In this document: piece after piece, positions 1 to 12,806 of the stretch
Position numbering within the stretch: position 1 is the first letter of the stretch
Layout of the letters: each line of letters starts with the position of its first letter
Assembly: GCA_018894105.1 (NCBI GenBank)
Contig: CM032128.1
Coordinates: forward strand, 19,325,001 to 19,389,000
Reading direction: 5' to 3'
Length of the DNA: 64,000 bases
From: Jacaranda mimosifolia
Lineage: Eukaryota > Streptophyta > Magnoliopsida > Lamiales > Bignoniaceae
Program-made: the position numbers and the translations under genes
The notes under the pieces: model-generated
What the model was told of the DNA's origin: nothing
Databases searched by the model: none
What the model saw: only the letters and a program-made list of their open reading frames with translations

Positions 1-2081
1 TCAGATTTAGATGGAGTGTTACCTCAAAAAGTAAATTTCCAAGGTTGCAATGGTGGACACTTCACCAATTCAGATTCTGGTAGGCTCTAGCACAGTGGAG
101 AAACAATAACTTTTGCCTTACTTAGAGTACTCCAAAAATCACAAAAAAAAAAATTGAAATTGCTCAACTCCTTGAGGAAATCGTTATAAAAAATTCAAAG
201 CAAAACTCAATCTAGATCACTTGGAAAAAACTTGGCAAGTGACTGCTCTACAAAGCTTAGCAAATCAAACACTTTACCTCTATTGATCCAAATTCCACTC
301 ATTTTTAGCTGGAGAAAATGAGCAGAATATCAATGGTGAAGGCTGATTTTTGAGGTAGAAGAATAAGAGAACAAAGCCTCAACACATGAAACAATGTTTG
401 GAAAAGAGAGTTTTGGAGGGAATTGTGAAAGAATCTAATCCTTCACACTTTTTTCACATATCGTCGATCCTTTCTCTCTATATCTATATATATAGATGTT
501 GGATAACATCACACCTTCCATGAGGGGGGGGGGCGGCCAAGTGGGGGGCCAAGGTGGAAAATTTGAATTCAAATCTCATTTGAATTTCATATACATTTTA
601 ATTACATTTGAAATCTAATTTCAAGTTAATTAAGATGCTAATTCAAATGAACCTTTTATTTGAATTTTTCCTCCAAAATGTATTCTTCCCATTAATTAAA
701 TTAAACACTTTAATTTGATTAATTAACCTTTAACTTAACTCTTAAGTCAAACAAGCGTAACTCTTAAGCTCAATTTTGTTAAATTAACTTGACTGATTGA
801 TGGTCACTTGGCACCAAATAATTAACTCCTTAATTATTGGTCTAATTTAACTCATTAAAATTAGTTGATTAATTTAACACTTAAATTAATCAAGCTAAAA
901 TTTGACCTTCAATTTGGCACCTAAAAAATCGGTCACCTTGGAGTAATTTCCTAACTCTTAGAAAATTGCTCTAATAACTAGGAGGTTAATTGGCCTTTGT
1001 GTATGACCCAATAGGTTCTATCATTCATTGAACATGGGCTCACAACTCCTTGTGAATTCTAAATATCATATATTCATTTTGGTTTAAAATAAATTTTAAA
1101 CTAATTGACTCAATTCAATTATTCTCATTAATTGAAAAGTACACAATCTCCATGGTCGATGTCCAATCGCAAGCCTATGGAGCCCAAGCAATCAACTGAA
1201 ATGAATGCTTTTGGAGAACCATTATAGCTCCATGTGTACTATGCAAATACGGTCCTTCCGTTTTCTATCTCCCAAAAGAGACATAGGTTAAGATATTTGT
1301 CGACTCCATAATAGCCTCGATACTATGTCTCTATTCTCAATATTCAATTCCCTTATGTGACCTCATCTTTGAAAAACTCTTTTTCCAAATTGTCACACCA
1401 CCTTGCGCAAGGATTTCTTAGAATCAATCATTATAGAAAACATAGGAGATGTTCTCTCTTTTCACAAAAGCGAGGAGTTAGATTCCATCTTGGATCTCAC
1501 AAACCTCCATGCCAAGTAGCCAATACCCAACCTCAACCTAAAAGACCCACTAAGTGGTCAAGGAAGAGTCAAAGCATGAGGACCAGACACAAGGTTACCA
1601 TGGATTCTCAGGTTAAATGACTAATTATATGCACTAGCGTAAGTTGGAGAACTCGTCACTATTGACTTGCCACTATGGCTATCTAATGGATTCTTTGGTG
1701 GGTCTTCAGTGCCTTGTTCTCTAATAAGCACGCACTAACATACACCCATATCTCGTACGGATGCTCATGAAATGGAGCAATATCCAACTCTTGGATTTAT
1801 GCATCGTTGGTGCAAGTCTATCAGGATCTTAGATGCCATGTCTCGTAAGATCCTATGACTTGGAAGATTTAAGATCACGATCGTGTGAGACTTATTCCAT
1901 GGTCACCAAATCAAGTCTCATAGTCATGAGTGATCTAGGGGCTTTATCCAAATGCAAGTGAAGAAATAAAGAGCATAAGATGAAGATGACCATATAAAGA
2001 ATATCATTCAATCAAGATTGTTTTACAAGGAAATAGATTTACAAAGCCAATCCTATTGGCCTGCCGGGCATTATTCCAACT
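1..2081 (-). mobile_element. Long-LTR copia-like LTR, partial, minus orientation
   Basis: Read on the minus strand, this block matches the LTR at 7370-9386 over most of its length, including the Arg/heat-like boxes around 1750-1900 and the AT-rich TTAATTAA stretch around 600-900. Its 5' end (minus) is GTTGGAATAATGCCCGGC at about 2063-2080, the same start as the better copy. The window begins inside the LTR, near its 3' end, so any internal region would lie outside the window to the left. The sequence just beyond 2081 does not look like a polypurine tract, so this is a 5' LTR or a solo LTR. Short ORFs inside it are chance. Confidence 0.75.
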
Positions 2082-5000
2082 GCATATCAACTACTTATAA
2101 AGACCATTTTGTAGCTTTACGTTCTAGCTATTTGATATTTTGATGTGAAGCAGAGCATATCATTGAAGCTTACAGCTCTTATCAATTCAATCAACAATGT
2201 GGTTTCTGTCAACACATTCTGGATTACTTGAAAAAGGAAATCCTTGCTTGTAATTTGTACGATATTGTTCAACTATGGCAATCATTTATCTTACTAAATA
2301 CATCTTATAAACTCATCATTCTAGCAATAATTCTTTCTTTTTGTTGGGAATATAGGGACTGGAGGGACAAATGCTGGAAAGCTGTAAAAACTAAAGGTAC
2401 TAAAATTGTTCTCAAAGTCAATCATAAAGATGTGAAATTGAATGCTGAATGAGTCCAATCAATGTGGAGAAAAACTTGAATGACACGCATATGAGCTTGG
2501 GCATACTAGAAGGAAGCTATCTCCACCTAAACAGACTTTAATAAAGGATCCTAAAGACAACCAAGCAAACTTAACTCTTCAAAATCTTATTATTTTAAGG
2601 TAAAGTGAAGGGTAAATTTGGAGCCTAAAAAGCATAATATCACTAAACATGCCAATCTGTTGTCTTTGCTTTAGGGTTCATAACTCATAAATATCCATCG
2701 ATACTCCAATGGAAGAAGATAAAGTCATTTCTATACTTTCTTGCTTAGATGAGACTGCAACAACAAATGCATATTGAAGAAAAAGTCAAAGCTTTTAGAT
2801 TTAGATAATATCAGTATTAATTCAAACTTTTTGTACATATTCCATGCTCTTCTATTCCTTTAGGGGAATTAGCAGAGTACTTATTTTCATACAACATGTA
2901 GCAAGAAAAACTTAAGTTTTGCATAGAACATGAAGTGTAGCATGCTCTAACCTCACTGAATACGTAAGTTTGTGCTTATATCCGACCTACACATAATCTC
3001 TAGAAGACTTCAATATTGCTCTTTGTATGGAGCAGAGTCAGTGGAATTCAAAGATCTTTGGAAAGGACCTACTATTTGCGAACATTGAAAAACACATACC
3101 GAGACTTGAGGCCAACGAAGTCCTGCTAAACATGAAACAAACTAACAAAGCCCTGTAAGTCACTTGCAGAAATGTAAGCCTTAAACGAATAACCTCTACT
3201 CTTCTTAAGGTCCAATCTTATTCACAAACAATTTTTCTAAGTCCCTTTATAACCTCACATTATTCCTTTACACTAGTTTGATCCTTGTCATGGAAAAGAT
3301 TGAGCTCTATATTTGTCAATCAAATGAGCACCCCATTAATTATGACATGACGTCCAACTCAAACACCTAAGAAAACATTGGAAGCTTAGAGAGTGCCTCA
3401 GTGAAGGCTCCCAACAGACACCTACAACAAGCATCCAGTGGGCACCCTAACAAATACACCCCACATGGATGCTTTAGGTGCCCACCTAGACACATCTATA
3501 CCGGGGACGGCTAACATCTCCTTGATGGTAGCACTCTCAATGCCACCATTTCTCTCCCTCTTCTACGAGACGTTTGATTTAACTTTGATCATAACTTGAA
3601 TTGGGTATTAGTCCTCAACTCCTTGCTTTTTACAATCACATTGGAAATTTGTTTAAGTCCCTAAACAACGACAATACGAAACTTTTCTTAAGCCGCTAGA
3701 TATTCAAGGCATGAAATTCATTTAAGGCCTTAGAGGAACAGGATAAAAAATTTTCCCTAAGTCTTTGAACAAATGCGAGTATGCAGTTAACTTAATTTAG
3801 CCAGTGAAAATTGATCAAATTACTAATCTTATTTGAATGAATTGAACTAAACATTAAAATTGGACTTTATGTTATATTTTCAATACAAAAATGAAATTTC
3901 AAATTAAAAATAGAGGGGCTTAATGATGTGAATAATTGAGACTACAAGGGAAAATTAGTGGAAAGAAAAAAAAAACCTAAAAAAGACTCAATGGACTAAA
4001 TCAATTGGTTAAATAAATGGGCCAGAGAGCCCAAAAATAAGTAAGCCCATGGAGAAGGGCAGCAAAAACCTAATGGGCCTAAGCTCATCAAGAAAAAAAA
4101 AACTGTAGATACTAACCCCCATGGAGAACTTGGACAGGAGAAATCATTTGCAAAGAATCGCAAAACTTGAAGAACATTCAAGAGCTAAAATTCTTTCTAC
4201 ACACATTTCAAAGAAAATGAACCAACAGACTACTGTCTATTAAAAAAGACCTTCCTCATGTTCTGTATAGCATCATTATTCTTAGCATAGAATTTAATAT
4301 CTTATAACTTCAAAACACATTAGACAAATTGCAAGCATATATAGAATTTATTAAATAGATTGAGTCACACACACTTTAAGTCTTGATGAGGCGTGAACAA
4401 ATGCAAACTTTTTCTTGTCCATTTTAATGAATGTGGTATTTTGTACCTTGTGAGAAGTTTATAGTAGTCACTTGATTTCACTTTTTACGCAAACTTGATC
4501 CAAGAACAAATAGTCTAGCCAATGGGGTAGTTATGATATTTACTTGATCACAATATTTTTATGCTAATGTCAAATTCCAAATACCATAAAATAAAATAAT
4601 TTTATTTTTCCACCTATATTCATATTTTTTCATTTTTATGATTTAGATAAATACTTTAAGGGAATAATAATTCTATTCATGTTTTCATTAAATATTTTAT
4701 CTATATCACACTTTTAATGTAATTTTAAGCATTTAAAAAATAAAAAAAAATTAGAGCAAATATTGACTATTAGTCAAAAGGGTGGAACTAGGAAGGCAAG
4801 TTTAATATAGGTATGGTGCTTATGTGCCATAATGTATACTAAGGCATAAGTAAAAGTATGATAAAAACAACACATGATAACAAGATAGACTTTCATGCAT
4901 AATAATATGACTAATAAATTATAGCACTATAAATACTGCTATTAATGATAGAAAATGGTATGTGATGTTGTTCGAAATTAGATAGAGGTCATTTCTACGA

Positions 5001-5870
5001 GACAACAGAGTGTTGGTCCATCTTCTCAGGAACATGTGCAGAGAGATCTTCTCTTCTCAAAAGTTCTCCGGCTTTGAGAATTATTTGAATGATTTATTTT
5101 GTCCATTTCTCTCTAGGACTTGGTATTTATAGATTTTAAGCTTGATTGGCTTAGGCCTACTAGGGTTTTTTTTCCTTCTTGATAGGCTTGGCTTGTCCTT
5201 CAGGCTCTCTAACCTATTTACTTAGTTAATTAGTCTTAGAGTTGATTTATCATATTTAATCAAATTATCAAAATGTCCTGAGGTCCATTTTTAGTCACAT
5301 CATTAAGCGTCCCTATTTTTGGCAAGAAAATGTTAATTTTACATCAAAAATATAGTTTAAATTTTATTTATTAAATTTATCTTAGTTTATAATATTATCA
5401 ATTTTATTGATTATTATGAATAGGATTGGTGAAATGTGTTAGAAGATACGGTGGAGATTTTTGCAACACTCGTCTAAGGACTTAAAGTAAATTTCAAGTT
5501 TCAACATTTGAAATCTTAAGGATATCTCATGTCATCGTAACCAAAGGATATAGAAAATTTTAAGTGTTGTTGTAAAGTTAGCACGAGGTATTGAGATAAG
5601 GATGTGCATAATAGTGCAGGTTTAAGATGAGCTCCTTTAATAGCACATGCTTATACTTGCACAAGGATGTGTGCAGGTGTCTTGTAGAAGTGTCCTAAAA
5701 GTAGCAGTTAATCCCTCTTATACTAAGAGAAACGTAATTTCATTAGTAGACTTGGAAAAAACGTTGCATAGTATTCATCTTAAAACTTAGGCAAATTTTT
5801 CGAGTGAAACCTAAGGAGTTGAGTTTTCAAGAATGAAGACCTATTTCAAGTTGCTGTCGCGGTCAGCTTT
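2082..5870. other. AT-rich intergenic DNA, no recognisable gene
   Basis: No ORF in this stretch resembles a known protein. The 74-codon frame at 2228-2452 starts with TTG and has no recognisable domain. The part around 3780-4200 resembles 61640-62110 in word order (a TTTCAAATT..GGGGCT box, a plus-strand AATCATTTGCAAA box), which suggests two decayed members of one LTR family. A TATTTATAG box near 5125 and surrounding promoter-like text could belong to another decayed LTR. I cannot define ends for either. Confidence 0.4.
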
Positions 5871-5939
5871 AACTATAAGGAGGGGAGATGGAAAGAGGAT
5901 GTTGATATTAGGCATCCATTGCATGCACCTACATTAGGC

Positions 5940-7010
5940 TTTGCATTAATGTGAGACTTAAACTTTAGCTTTTAATTAACAAATTAAAGATTCCTACTTA
6001 ATTTTAAATGGACTCTTCTACTTAAAATTTTCCTCCAAAACTAGATTCTCCAATCAATTCAATTTACTACTTAATTTAATTGAGCTAGCTTAACTCTTTA
6101 AGTTAGTTAGACTAACTAAATTGTCACATAACCCCAATTAAATTAACACCTAAATTTAATTAGTCTTATTTAACTCTTTAAATTAATCAAGCCAGCATGA
6201 TCAATATTTAATTAGTCAATTAGTCTCTTCCAAGCTTGACTAATCTAATTATCTAACACCTTAGATAATTTCTCCAATTCCACTAGAGTAGCTAAAGCTT
6301 CTGTGTGTGACCCATTAGATTCACCAATCAATTGGATATGGGCTCACAACTCTTTGTGATTTATTGAATATTAAATATTCCAATTAGTCCAAACTCTTTT
6401 AAACTAATCACTTTTTAATTAATTGAAGAGTACCTAATCTCCATAGTCGATATTTAGCACAAGCCTATGGAGTCCAATCAATTGGATGAATTAATTTTAG
6501 TGAACCTTTTCGCTTACAATTACCATACAAATACGGTCTTTCTATTTTCTATCTCCCAAAAGAGACGTAGGGCAAGATATTTATCAATTCTCTAATAGCC
6601 TTGATAACTATATATATATATTCTTGATGTGCGGTTCCTTTATATGATCTCAACTTTGGAAAACTCTTTTTTCAAATTATCATACTACCTTACGTAAAGA
6701 TATTTCAAAATCAACTATCATAGAATACATAGGAGATCAAATTGTTCTTCACAACGAGCAAACAAATCCTATCTTGGAACTCACTAACCTCCATACATAG
6801 GCAACTTGTGCGCAACCTAAGTCCCGAGGGACATGCTAAGTGGTTGGAACAAAATCAAAGTGCAAGGTTACTGTGGAACCTCAACTCAAATAACTAATAA
6901 TATGCACTATCATAAGGTAGAGAATTTCCTACTATCGAGAAGCCATTTCAACTACCTTATGGATTCTCTAAGCAAGCCTTCAGTGAACTTGTTCTCTAAC
7001 AAGCACCACT
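5940..7010 (-). mobile_element. Truncated LTR of the long-LTR copia-like family
   Basis: The reverse complement follows the LTR at 7370-9386 from its central part (transition AGTGGT..TTGTTAGAG..GAAGGC near 7000) through the AT-rich 3' half near 5950. It is more diverged than the other copies. Homology stops at about 7010, where the other copies continue toward the TGTTGGAATA start, so the LTR 5' end is missing here. Confidence 0.6.
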
Positions 7011-7369
7011 TGAAAGTAGGAGATAGGCAAAGATCCAATAATTAAAACCAATTAAATGCAAAAATAATTTGCAATCTCAAATCAAAGGATCAATCAACAT
7101 GTCATAAACTAGGATTTGAAAGCTAGAATGTTACCTTTTAAGAGAAACAAGGAAACCAGGTAGATCTCCTGCTTGAACTATTTCAAAGTAAGATCTACAC
7201 TCTCTACTTCAAGGATCAATATCTCAACATCGAAAGCTCCTTAATGCAGCAACTTTTGCTCATAAAAGGATCTCCTATACAACCTCAAAATGGTCAAAAT
7301 TGAGGAGGAAAGACAACTCAACATCGCCCAAAGTATGCTCCAAAAATCGGCCGCAAGATGAAGATCTAT
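7011..7369 (-). repeat. LTR-like fragment abutting the long LTR
   Basis: Read on the minus strand this segment has the style of a copia LTR 3' portion (TTGTTTCTCTTAAAAGGTAAC followed by an AT-rich tail), similar in layout to the end of the LTR at 9270-9386 but not collinear with it. It directly abuts the TGTTGGAATA start at 7370. It is best read as a fragment of a related LTR into or next to which the following element inserted. Confidence 0.35.
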
Positions 7370-9386
7370 TGTTGGAATAGTGCCCGCAAGCCAATTAGAT
7401 TGGCCTTGTAAACTATTTCCTTATAAGACAATATTGACTGAATGATATTCTTTATATGGTTACACAAGACTACGAGACTTGGTTACACACTGGGTGGTAA
7501 TCATGGAATAAGTCTTACACGATCGTGATCTTAAAACCTTCCAAGTCATAGGATCCTATGAGATAGGGCGTCTAAGATCCAGATAGACTTGCACTAACGA
7601 TGCATAAATTCAAGTATTGGATGTTACTCCGTTCTATAAGAAATCCCATATGAGATATGGATATATGTTAGCGGGTGTTTATTAGATAACAATGCACTGA
7701 AGGCCCGCCTGAAGAATCTACTAGATAGTCGAAGTGGTAAGTCGGTAGTGACAAGTTCTCCAGCTTATGCTAGTGTGTATTATTAGTCAATTGACCTAAG
7801 GATCTATGGTAACATTGTGTTTAGGTCCTCATGCTTTGACTCCTCCCTGATCACCTAGCGAGCCGTTCGGGTGGTGATTGGGCATGAGCTACTTAGATAT
7901 GGAGATTTGTAAGATCCAAGATGGAATCTAACTCCTCATCGTTGTGAAGAACGAGTGTGTCTCCTATGTTCTATAATGATCGATTCAAAGAAATCCTTGC
8001 GCAAGGTAGTATGATAATTTGGAAAAGGAGTTTTTCAAGATGAGGTCATAAGAGGAATCGAACATTGAGAATAGAAACATAGCATCAAGGCTATTAGGGA
8101 ACTAACAAATATCTTATCCTGAGCCTCTTTCGGGAGATAAGAGACAAAAAGACCATATTTGCATATTACACGTAGAGCTAGAATAGTTCTCTAAAAGCAT
8201 TCATTTTGGCCAATTAGTTCGGCTCTGTGGGCTTAAGGTTGGATATCGACCGTGGATATTAAGTACTCTTCAATTAATGGAGATTAATTGAATTGAATCA
8301 ATTAGTTTAAAAGAGTTTAAACTAAAATGAAGATTTGCTATTCAAAAGTGACAAAGAGTTGTGAGCCCATATCCAATAAATGGTAGAATTCAACAGGTCA
8401 CACACAAAAGCAAATTATATTTCCTAAATTGATGGAGGAATTTTGCTAAGAGTTTGAAAAATGCTCCTTATGGTTAGAGGATTGGCGAAATTGAGGTCAT
8501 TTTGGCTTGATCAGTTTAATCAACTAGTTTAAGGAGTTAAAATTAGAGCAATAATTGAAGAGCTAATTATTTGGCACAACATAACCATCAATTGGTCAAG
8601 TTAGCTTAAAGAGTTAAGTTGACAATTCTTAGCTTAAAGAGTTAAGCTAATTAACTTAAGAGTTAAGTCAAAGGTTAATTAATTAAATTAAAATGTTTAA
8701 TTAATTAATGAAAGGAATCCATTTTGGAGGGAAAATTCAAATGAAAGGTTCATTTGGTGTGGCATTTTAATTAATTTGAAAATAGAGAGAGAGAGAGGGG
8801 CGGCTAATGAAGTTCCATGTGAAGAATTAGATTCTTTCACATTTTCCCTCCAAATCTTGAGTGTTGTCTCATGTGTTGAAGCTTCACTTCCTCTATTCTT
8901 CTTATACCTAATATTAAGTCTCAATCTCTACAAATCTCCTTTGTGCTTTTTGGCTAACACCAAGGAGATTAAGATCTGGAATTGGTGTGTGGATCATATT
9001 GTTAGAGGCAAGACATTTGGATTGCTTGCTTTTGGAAGATCCACTGTCAGGGCAGTCCGTTTGGCGAATTTTTTCTGGCACTTCTCTATAGTTTTTGGAG
9101 CTGAATATTTTACAGTAGCTTCATCAAGGAGTTGAAAAGGTTCTACAATTTTTTTGAAATTTTTGGAGAAGTTTGGATCAGGTAAAAGTTGCATCCAATC
9201 TGCTATGCTGCTATGTGATAGTTTCTGGATTGAAGATGTGTTCTTCATCTGTCCTTCGGATTTTTGCTAATCAAGGTAATTCTCCATCCAAATCTAATTC
9301 ATAAGTATGTTTAGATCCTTTTTTGTATGTGTAGCCTAGTTTATTTGAAGTTTTAATATTTGATCCTAATGCTACATGTGTCTTTA
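7370..9386 (+). mobile_element. 5' LTR of long-LTR copia-like element
   Basis: This 2017-bp LTR begins TGTTGGAATAGTGCCC and ends two bases before an initiator-Met-type primer site at 9389. The corresponding end in the second copy (32437) is a canonical CA; here it is TA, a single decay change. A second, 5'-truncated copy lies at 17656-18329 plus 31185-32437, and inverted relatives lie at 1-2081 and 5940-7010. The length is large for copia LTRs. No polypurine tract precedes it, so it is a 5' LTR. It contains a conserved antisense ORF (8994-9248) that I could not identify. Confidence 0.75.
8994..9248 (-). other. Antisense ORF conserved between two LTR copies
   Basis: An ATG-initiated 84-codon frame on the minus strand of the LTR, starting MKNTSSIQKLS. 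The second LTR copy has a co-linear, gap-free counterpart at 32059-32289 with the same start and recurring blocks (SIQKLS, DPN, SKN, EAT, LTVDLP). No known domain is recognised. Most likely this is DNA-level LTR homology that happens to stay open; a real antisense product is possible but unsupported. Confidence 0.3.
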
Positions 9387-9388
9387 AG

Positions 9389-9400
9389 TGGTATCGGAGT
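9389..9400 (+). promoter_or_regulatory. Primer-binding site (initiator Met tRNA type)
   Basis: TGGTATCGGAGT starts two bases after the LTR end. The usual plant copia primer site, complementary to the 3' end of initiator tRNA-Met, is TGGTATCAGAGC, so two positions differ. It fixes the LTR 3' boundary and the plus orientation of the element. Confidence 0.75.
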
Positions 9401-10114
9401 CTAATTCATGCTTTGATTTGGATTTTTTATTGATTGATTCATGTGATGGATTGATCAAAATCACCAAATTCTTGATTCATGTGATGGATTGGAGTGTTTG
9501 AATGATGTTGTGTGTGGCCCCTTAATTGATAAATTGAAAGCATGTTAATATGTGTTTTAAGTGTTAATTCATACGATTAGTATGTTTTAATTCATAGCTT
9601 CTAATGTTGAATGTTGATTTAGCATTAGTTGATGTTATATACTGACATAGCATGTTGTTGATGGCCTTAAAGAGTTTTGGTCATTTTTGGATCCAATTTG
9701 ATTGGAGTTTGTTGGAGATTTTTTGAAGAATGTGATTCTTACTTTAACTTGTTTTTGAAGCATGATGGAGCACTTGAAATTTCAATTTTAAAAGATGTTT
9801 TAGATCTGAAATTTCATCTATAATGTGTGATTTAATGCTTAGAAGTTGTTCTAAGTTTTTTGGTGCTCAAAAGTTGAGCCAAAAATGGCTTGACTTGGTC
9901 TTAACCCCTAAGACAAAGATGTGTCGAGCCATGGCAGCATACAAGCAGGGCAGCAACCGAGAGTTGCTGCCTAGCCTGCGCAAGCTTCGGCTAGCAGCAC
10001 CTAGTTTGGGTTGGGCGAGTTTTAAGCCTTCTTTTTGGCCCCTTTAAGTGACCAAAAATGTTTTGAACCACACATAATAGATGCACAAGTGTTGTGCAAG
10101 TTCTCAAAATTATG
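9401..10114 (+). mobile_element. Internal region of long-LTR element, first part, non-coding
   Basis: This stretch follows the primer site and aligns by eye with 32452-33180 in the second copy (for example AGAAGTTGTTCTAA and the AGATGCACAA..CAAGTTCTCAAAATTATG blocks). No gag or pol homology is visible. The 74-codon frame at 9823-10047 has no recognisable domain. The region is interrupted at 10115 by the gypsy insertion and resumes at 16514. An element with 2-kb LTRs and a non-coding interior fits a large non-autonomous (LARD-like) derivative. Confidence 0.6.
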
Positions 10115-10119
10115 TTTGA

Positions 10120-11329
10120 TGTTGTGCCCATATTAGTATTAATTTTAATATCATGTTTAGGACTTAACAAATAATTTTCTTGCTCAAAAAATTATAATTC
10201 CCTTGCTAATTGATGAAAATTTGGAATTATAGGAATATAAGTAAAGAAGCTACAAAAGGGGACAAATTGACACAAGTTGGTGGGAATATTGACAGGATGA
10301 CACCTTATGATCTAATTAAGGATGGGCAGAAAAGTCTTTTATTTATTCGAGTCCTATTCTAATTAGAAGACTCTATTAATCAATTATAAATAAGCATTTC
10401 AAACACTTAGTTAGGACGATGGGGATTTTCTATTTTGGAGATCAGAAATATCGTGAGAATTTGGAATTTGGAATTTGGAGAAGGACAAAGTGGAGATCTT
10501 ATTTGTCTAGGAATAGAGTTTCTACCTCTCCCCTTGATTTTATTTTTTTTATTTTGAATTTGAAACGATGTTCTGTTTTATTCATGTTTTGTTTGACAAT
10601 TCGATCATGGACTAATTCATTACTCTATGATTATGATGGATTCTTTTGAATAAATTGATGTAGGATTTTATTCCATGAAATTAGTAGCGCTTAAGGTTAT
10701 TTCTTCTATTGTGTGCTTTTTCTATTTGATTGCCTAATCAACAGTCAAGTGCATTTTTAAATTCTAGAGGAGTCTTGGAAAAGAAAATCTAGGGATTGAT
10801 TGACAATAGAAGACCTTAGGATTAATTGTTCAAATTGATGAACTAATTAATTTGTGAGTAGGATAGGAATATACCTGCTTGCCCTAGGGAGTTAGTTGAG
10901 TGATACAACCTTATTCATAATTTAGTTCATTCACATAGGAATATAGTGAATTGAATAAATAAGGATTTGATTGCGGGTAATTCGGAAGAATCTCATAATT
11001 GCATAAGACTCAAAACTAATAACCTATTATTAATTTCATGGGGAGAAAATTATGTAATCAACTTATTCGATTGATGAAATCATAATTCTAAGCTTCTATA
11101 TCATGATAGAAATCTTAATCAGTACATTTTTTCTTATTTTCATTAGTTTAGTTTTAATTCTTATTTAATTGATTTTATTTGAATAAAACAAGTGTGTGAT
11201 AAATTAATAATTAGTAGCAAATAATTTAGTTTCTCATGGGATCAACACTCTTCTCATCATTTTATTACTTGTTGCGACACGTGCACTTGCGTATTTATTT
11301 GCATTATTTATCTTGCACAACAACCAACA
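10120..11329 (+). repeat. Left LTR of gypsy derivative (plus orientation)
   Basis: This 1210-bp LTR runs TGTTGTGCCC to CAACCAACA. Its reverse complement is found at 15321-16508 with small differences, mostly substitutions and short indels. Inside lie the box TTATAAATAAGC near 10385, a likely TATA region, and the GTGCACTTGCGTA box near 11281. Downstream of the terminal CA there is AGTAAAACTTGTT, not a primer site. It forms a 7-bp inverted repeat with the LTR end (AACAAGT / ACTTGTT). Confidence 0.8.
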
Positions 11330-12806
11330 AGTAAAACTTGTTTCCTAAGTCATTTCCTTTAATTGAGTGTTTTCTAAGATTTCGCCTTGATAGAGAATCA
11401 AACAAATTCTAGAGTTTAAAGTATTACCTATGTAACTCATGCATAAATGTCCTCTAAATTAACCAATAGCTAGAAGTGACAAAGAGAGAGTTCAAAAATA
11501 GGGAATGTCATCCTAGCATTGCTTCTACTCAAAGTGCACAGTTCCATCATCACACAAGTATAGTTTTTCACGAAACATAAAATTAGAAGAGTAATATCTT
11601 CATTGATTCAAGAAGATTAATTTTTGTACATGCAAGACATCGACTCAATTACTAAACCCTAATCAAAATCAAAACAACAGAAAATAAAAGAGCACAAAGG
11701 ACTAAAAATTGATGCGCAAAGCAGCCCCAAAACTTGAGAGGTACTTTGCCCTCAAAGTACTAATACTATCATGATAGAAAAAGCAAGAAAATAAGAGACA
11801 CTAATATGAAAAAGAGATAAAAATAAAAATAAAATAAAATAAAGAAAAAAAGAAAAAAAATAAACCCTGATCAATTGATGATGTCATCGTCCTTGTTGGC
11901 CTCCAGGGCTGGAATTGCAACACCAATGTAAGGATATGGTTGTGGTGAGAATTAATTCCAAATAAAATTACTCCCAATAATACCTAAAAAAAATCAAGAA
12001 ATTCCAATCAATAAATCGACATCCAAAACTTTAATTCAGTTTGCATTCAACTATCCATCACTTCACCTTAATAATCAATCAATTATTTATTGAATAATCT
12101 TATATAATAGCCATTAAATTAAAATTATTCAAAAAATAATCTAGCTAATTCCAAACTCTCAAATCAATAAAATGTGCCTTTATTAACTAATAAATACCTA
12201 AAAATTCAAATCAATTTAAAACACTAATATAACTAAAATATGCTAAAGAGGAAGTGATGAGAATGGTGTAGGTGGGTCTGTTGAGAAAAAGAAGATAAAT
12301 GTAGAGAGAAAGAAAAAAAAAAGAAAAGAAAATGAAAATGAAAAATGGAAAAGGAAAAGAGAAAAAATAAAATAAAAAAAATAAGAGAGAGAGCTCGGGG
12401 GGTGGGGGGAGGGGATTGTTTTGTGGTGGCATGGGTGGGGCCGGCTTGTGGGGGAGTGGCAGATTGTTGCCCCCCAACTTTGACTATGTTGCCTTCAATT
12501 TTGACTGCCATTTCCTTCCACCTCCCCCTATTTTTTTTAAAGATTGTGCACCTTAGTGCACATGGAACTGGAATGGCGTCTTAAAAGACACCTTTCACAC
12601 AGGGGTGCATGTGGATTATGCTCTTGCACGCGGGCCATTGCCCTTGATTTTTTTTAATTGGAAAGCACCAAAGCAAATAAAATAATAAAAACTAAAAAAT
12701 ATTGAAAACAATGAAAATTTAAAGCAATTAAAAATTTGGGTTGCCTCCCCAAAAGCGCTTGATTTATAGTCTTTGGCTTGACTTTTCGAGCTTCACTTGA
12801 TGTTAG
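11330..12806 (-). mobile_element. Non-coding 3' internal region of gypsy derivative
   Basis: Reading on the minus strand from the end of pol, the box CTTTTGGGGAGGCAACCC (about 12738-12755), typical of Athila-like elements after pol, is followed by untranslated sequence. A purine/pyrimidine-rich stretch with a GC-rich patch lies at 12300-12530; the proline- and phenylalanine-rich frames there are low-complexity artefacts. I see no clear polypurine tract next to the left LTR, as expected if the normal 3' LTR was lost or replaced. Confidence 0.55.

Noticed and set aside
1357..1620. 87-codon basic frame in the first LTR block.
   Set aside because: It lies within LTR sequence, has no recognised domain, and is not kept in the other LTR copies.
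2228..2452. 74-codon hydrophobic frame as a membrane protein gene.
   Set aside because: It begins with TTG, has no family resemblance, and lies in AT-rich intergenic DNA.
8776..9135. 119-codon plus-strand frame inside the long LTR.
   Set aside because: It starts with TTG, lies within the LTR, and the second LTR copy does not keep the frame at this length.
12211..12584. Proline- and phenylalanine-rich frames and a Lys/Gly-rich frame on opposite strands.
   Set aside because: They translate a purine/pyrimidine-rich low-complexity stretch in the non-coding part of the gypsy derivative.
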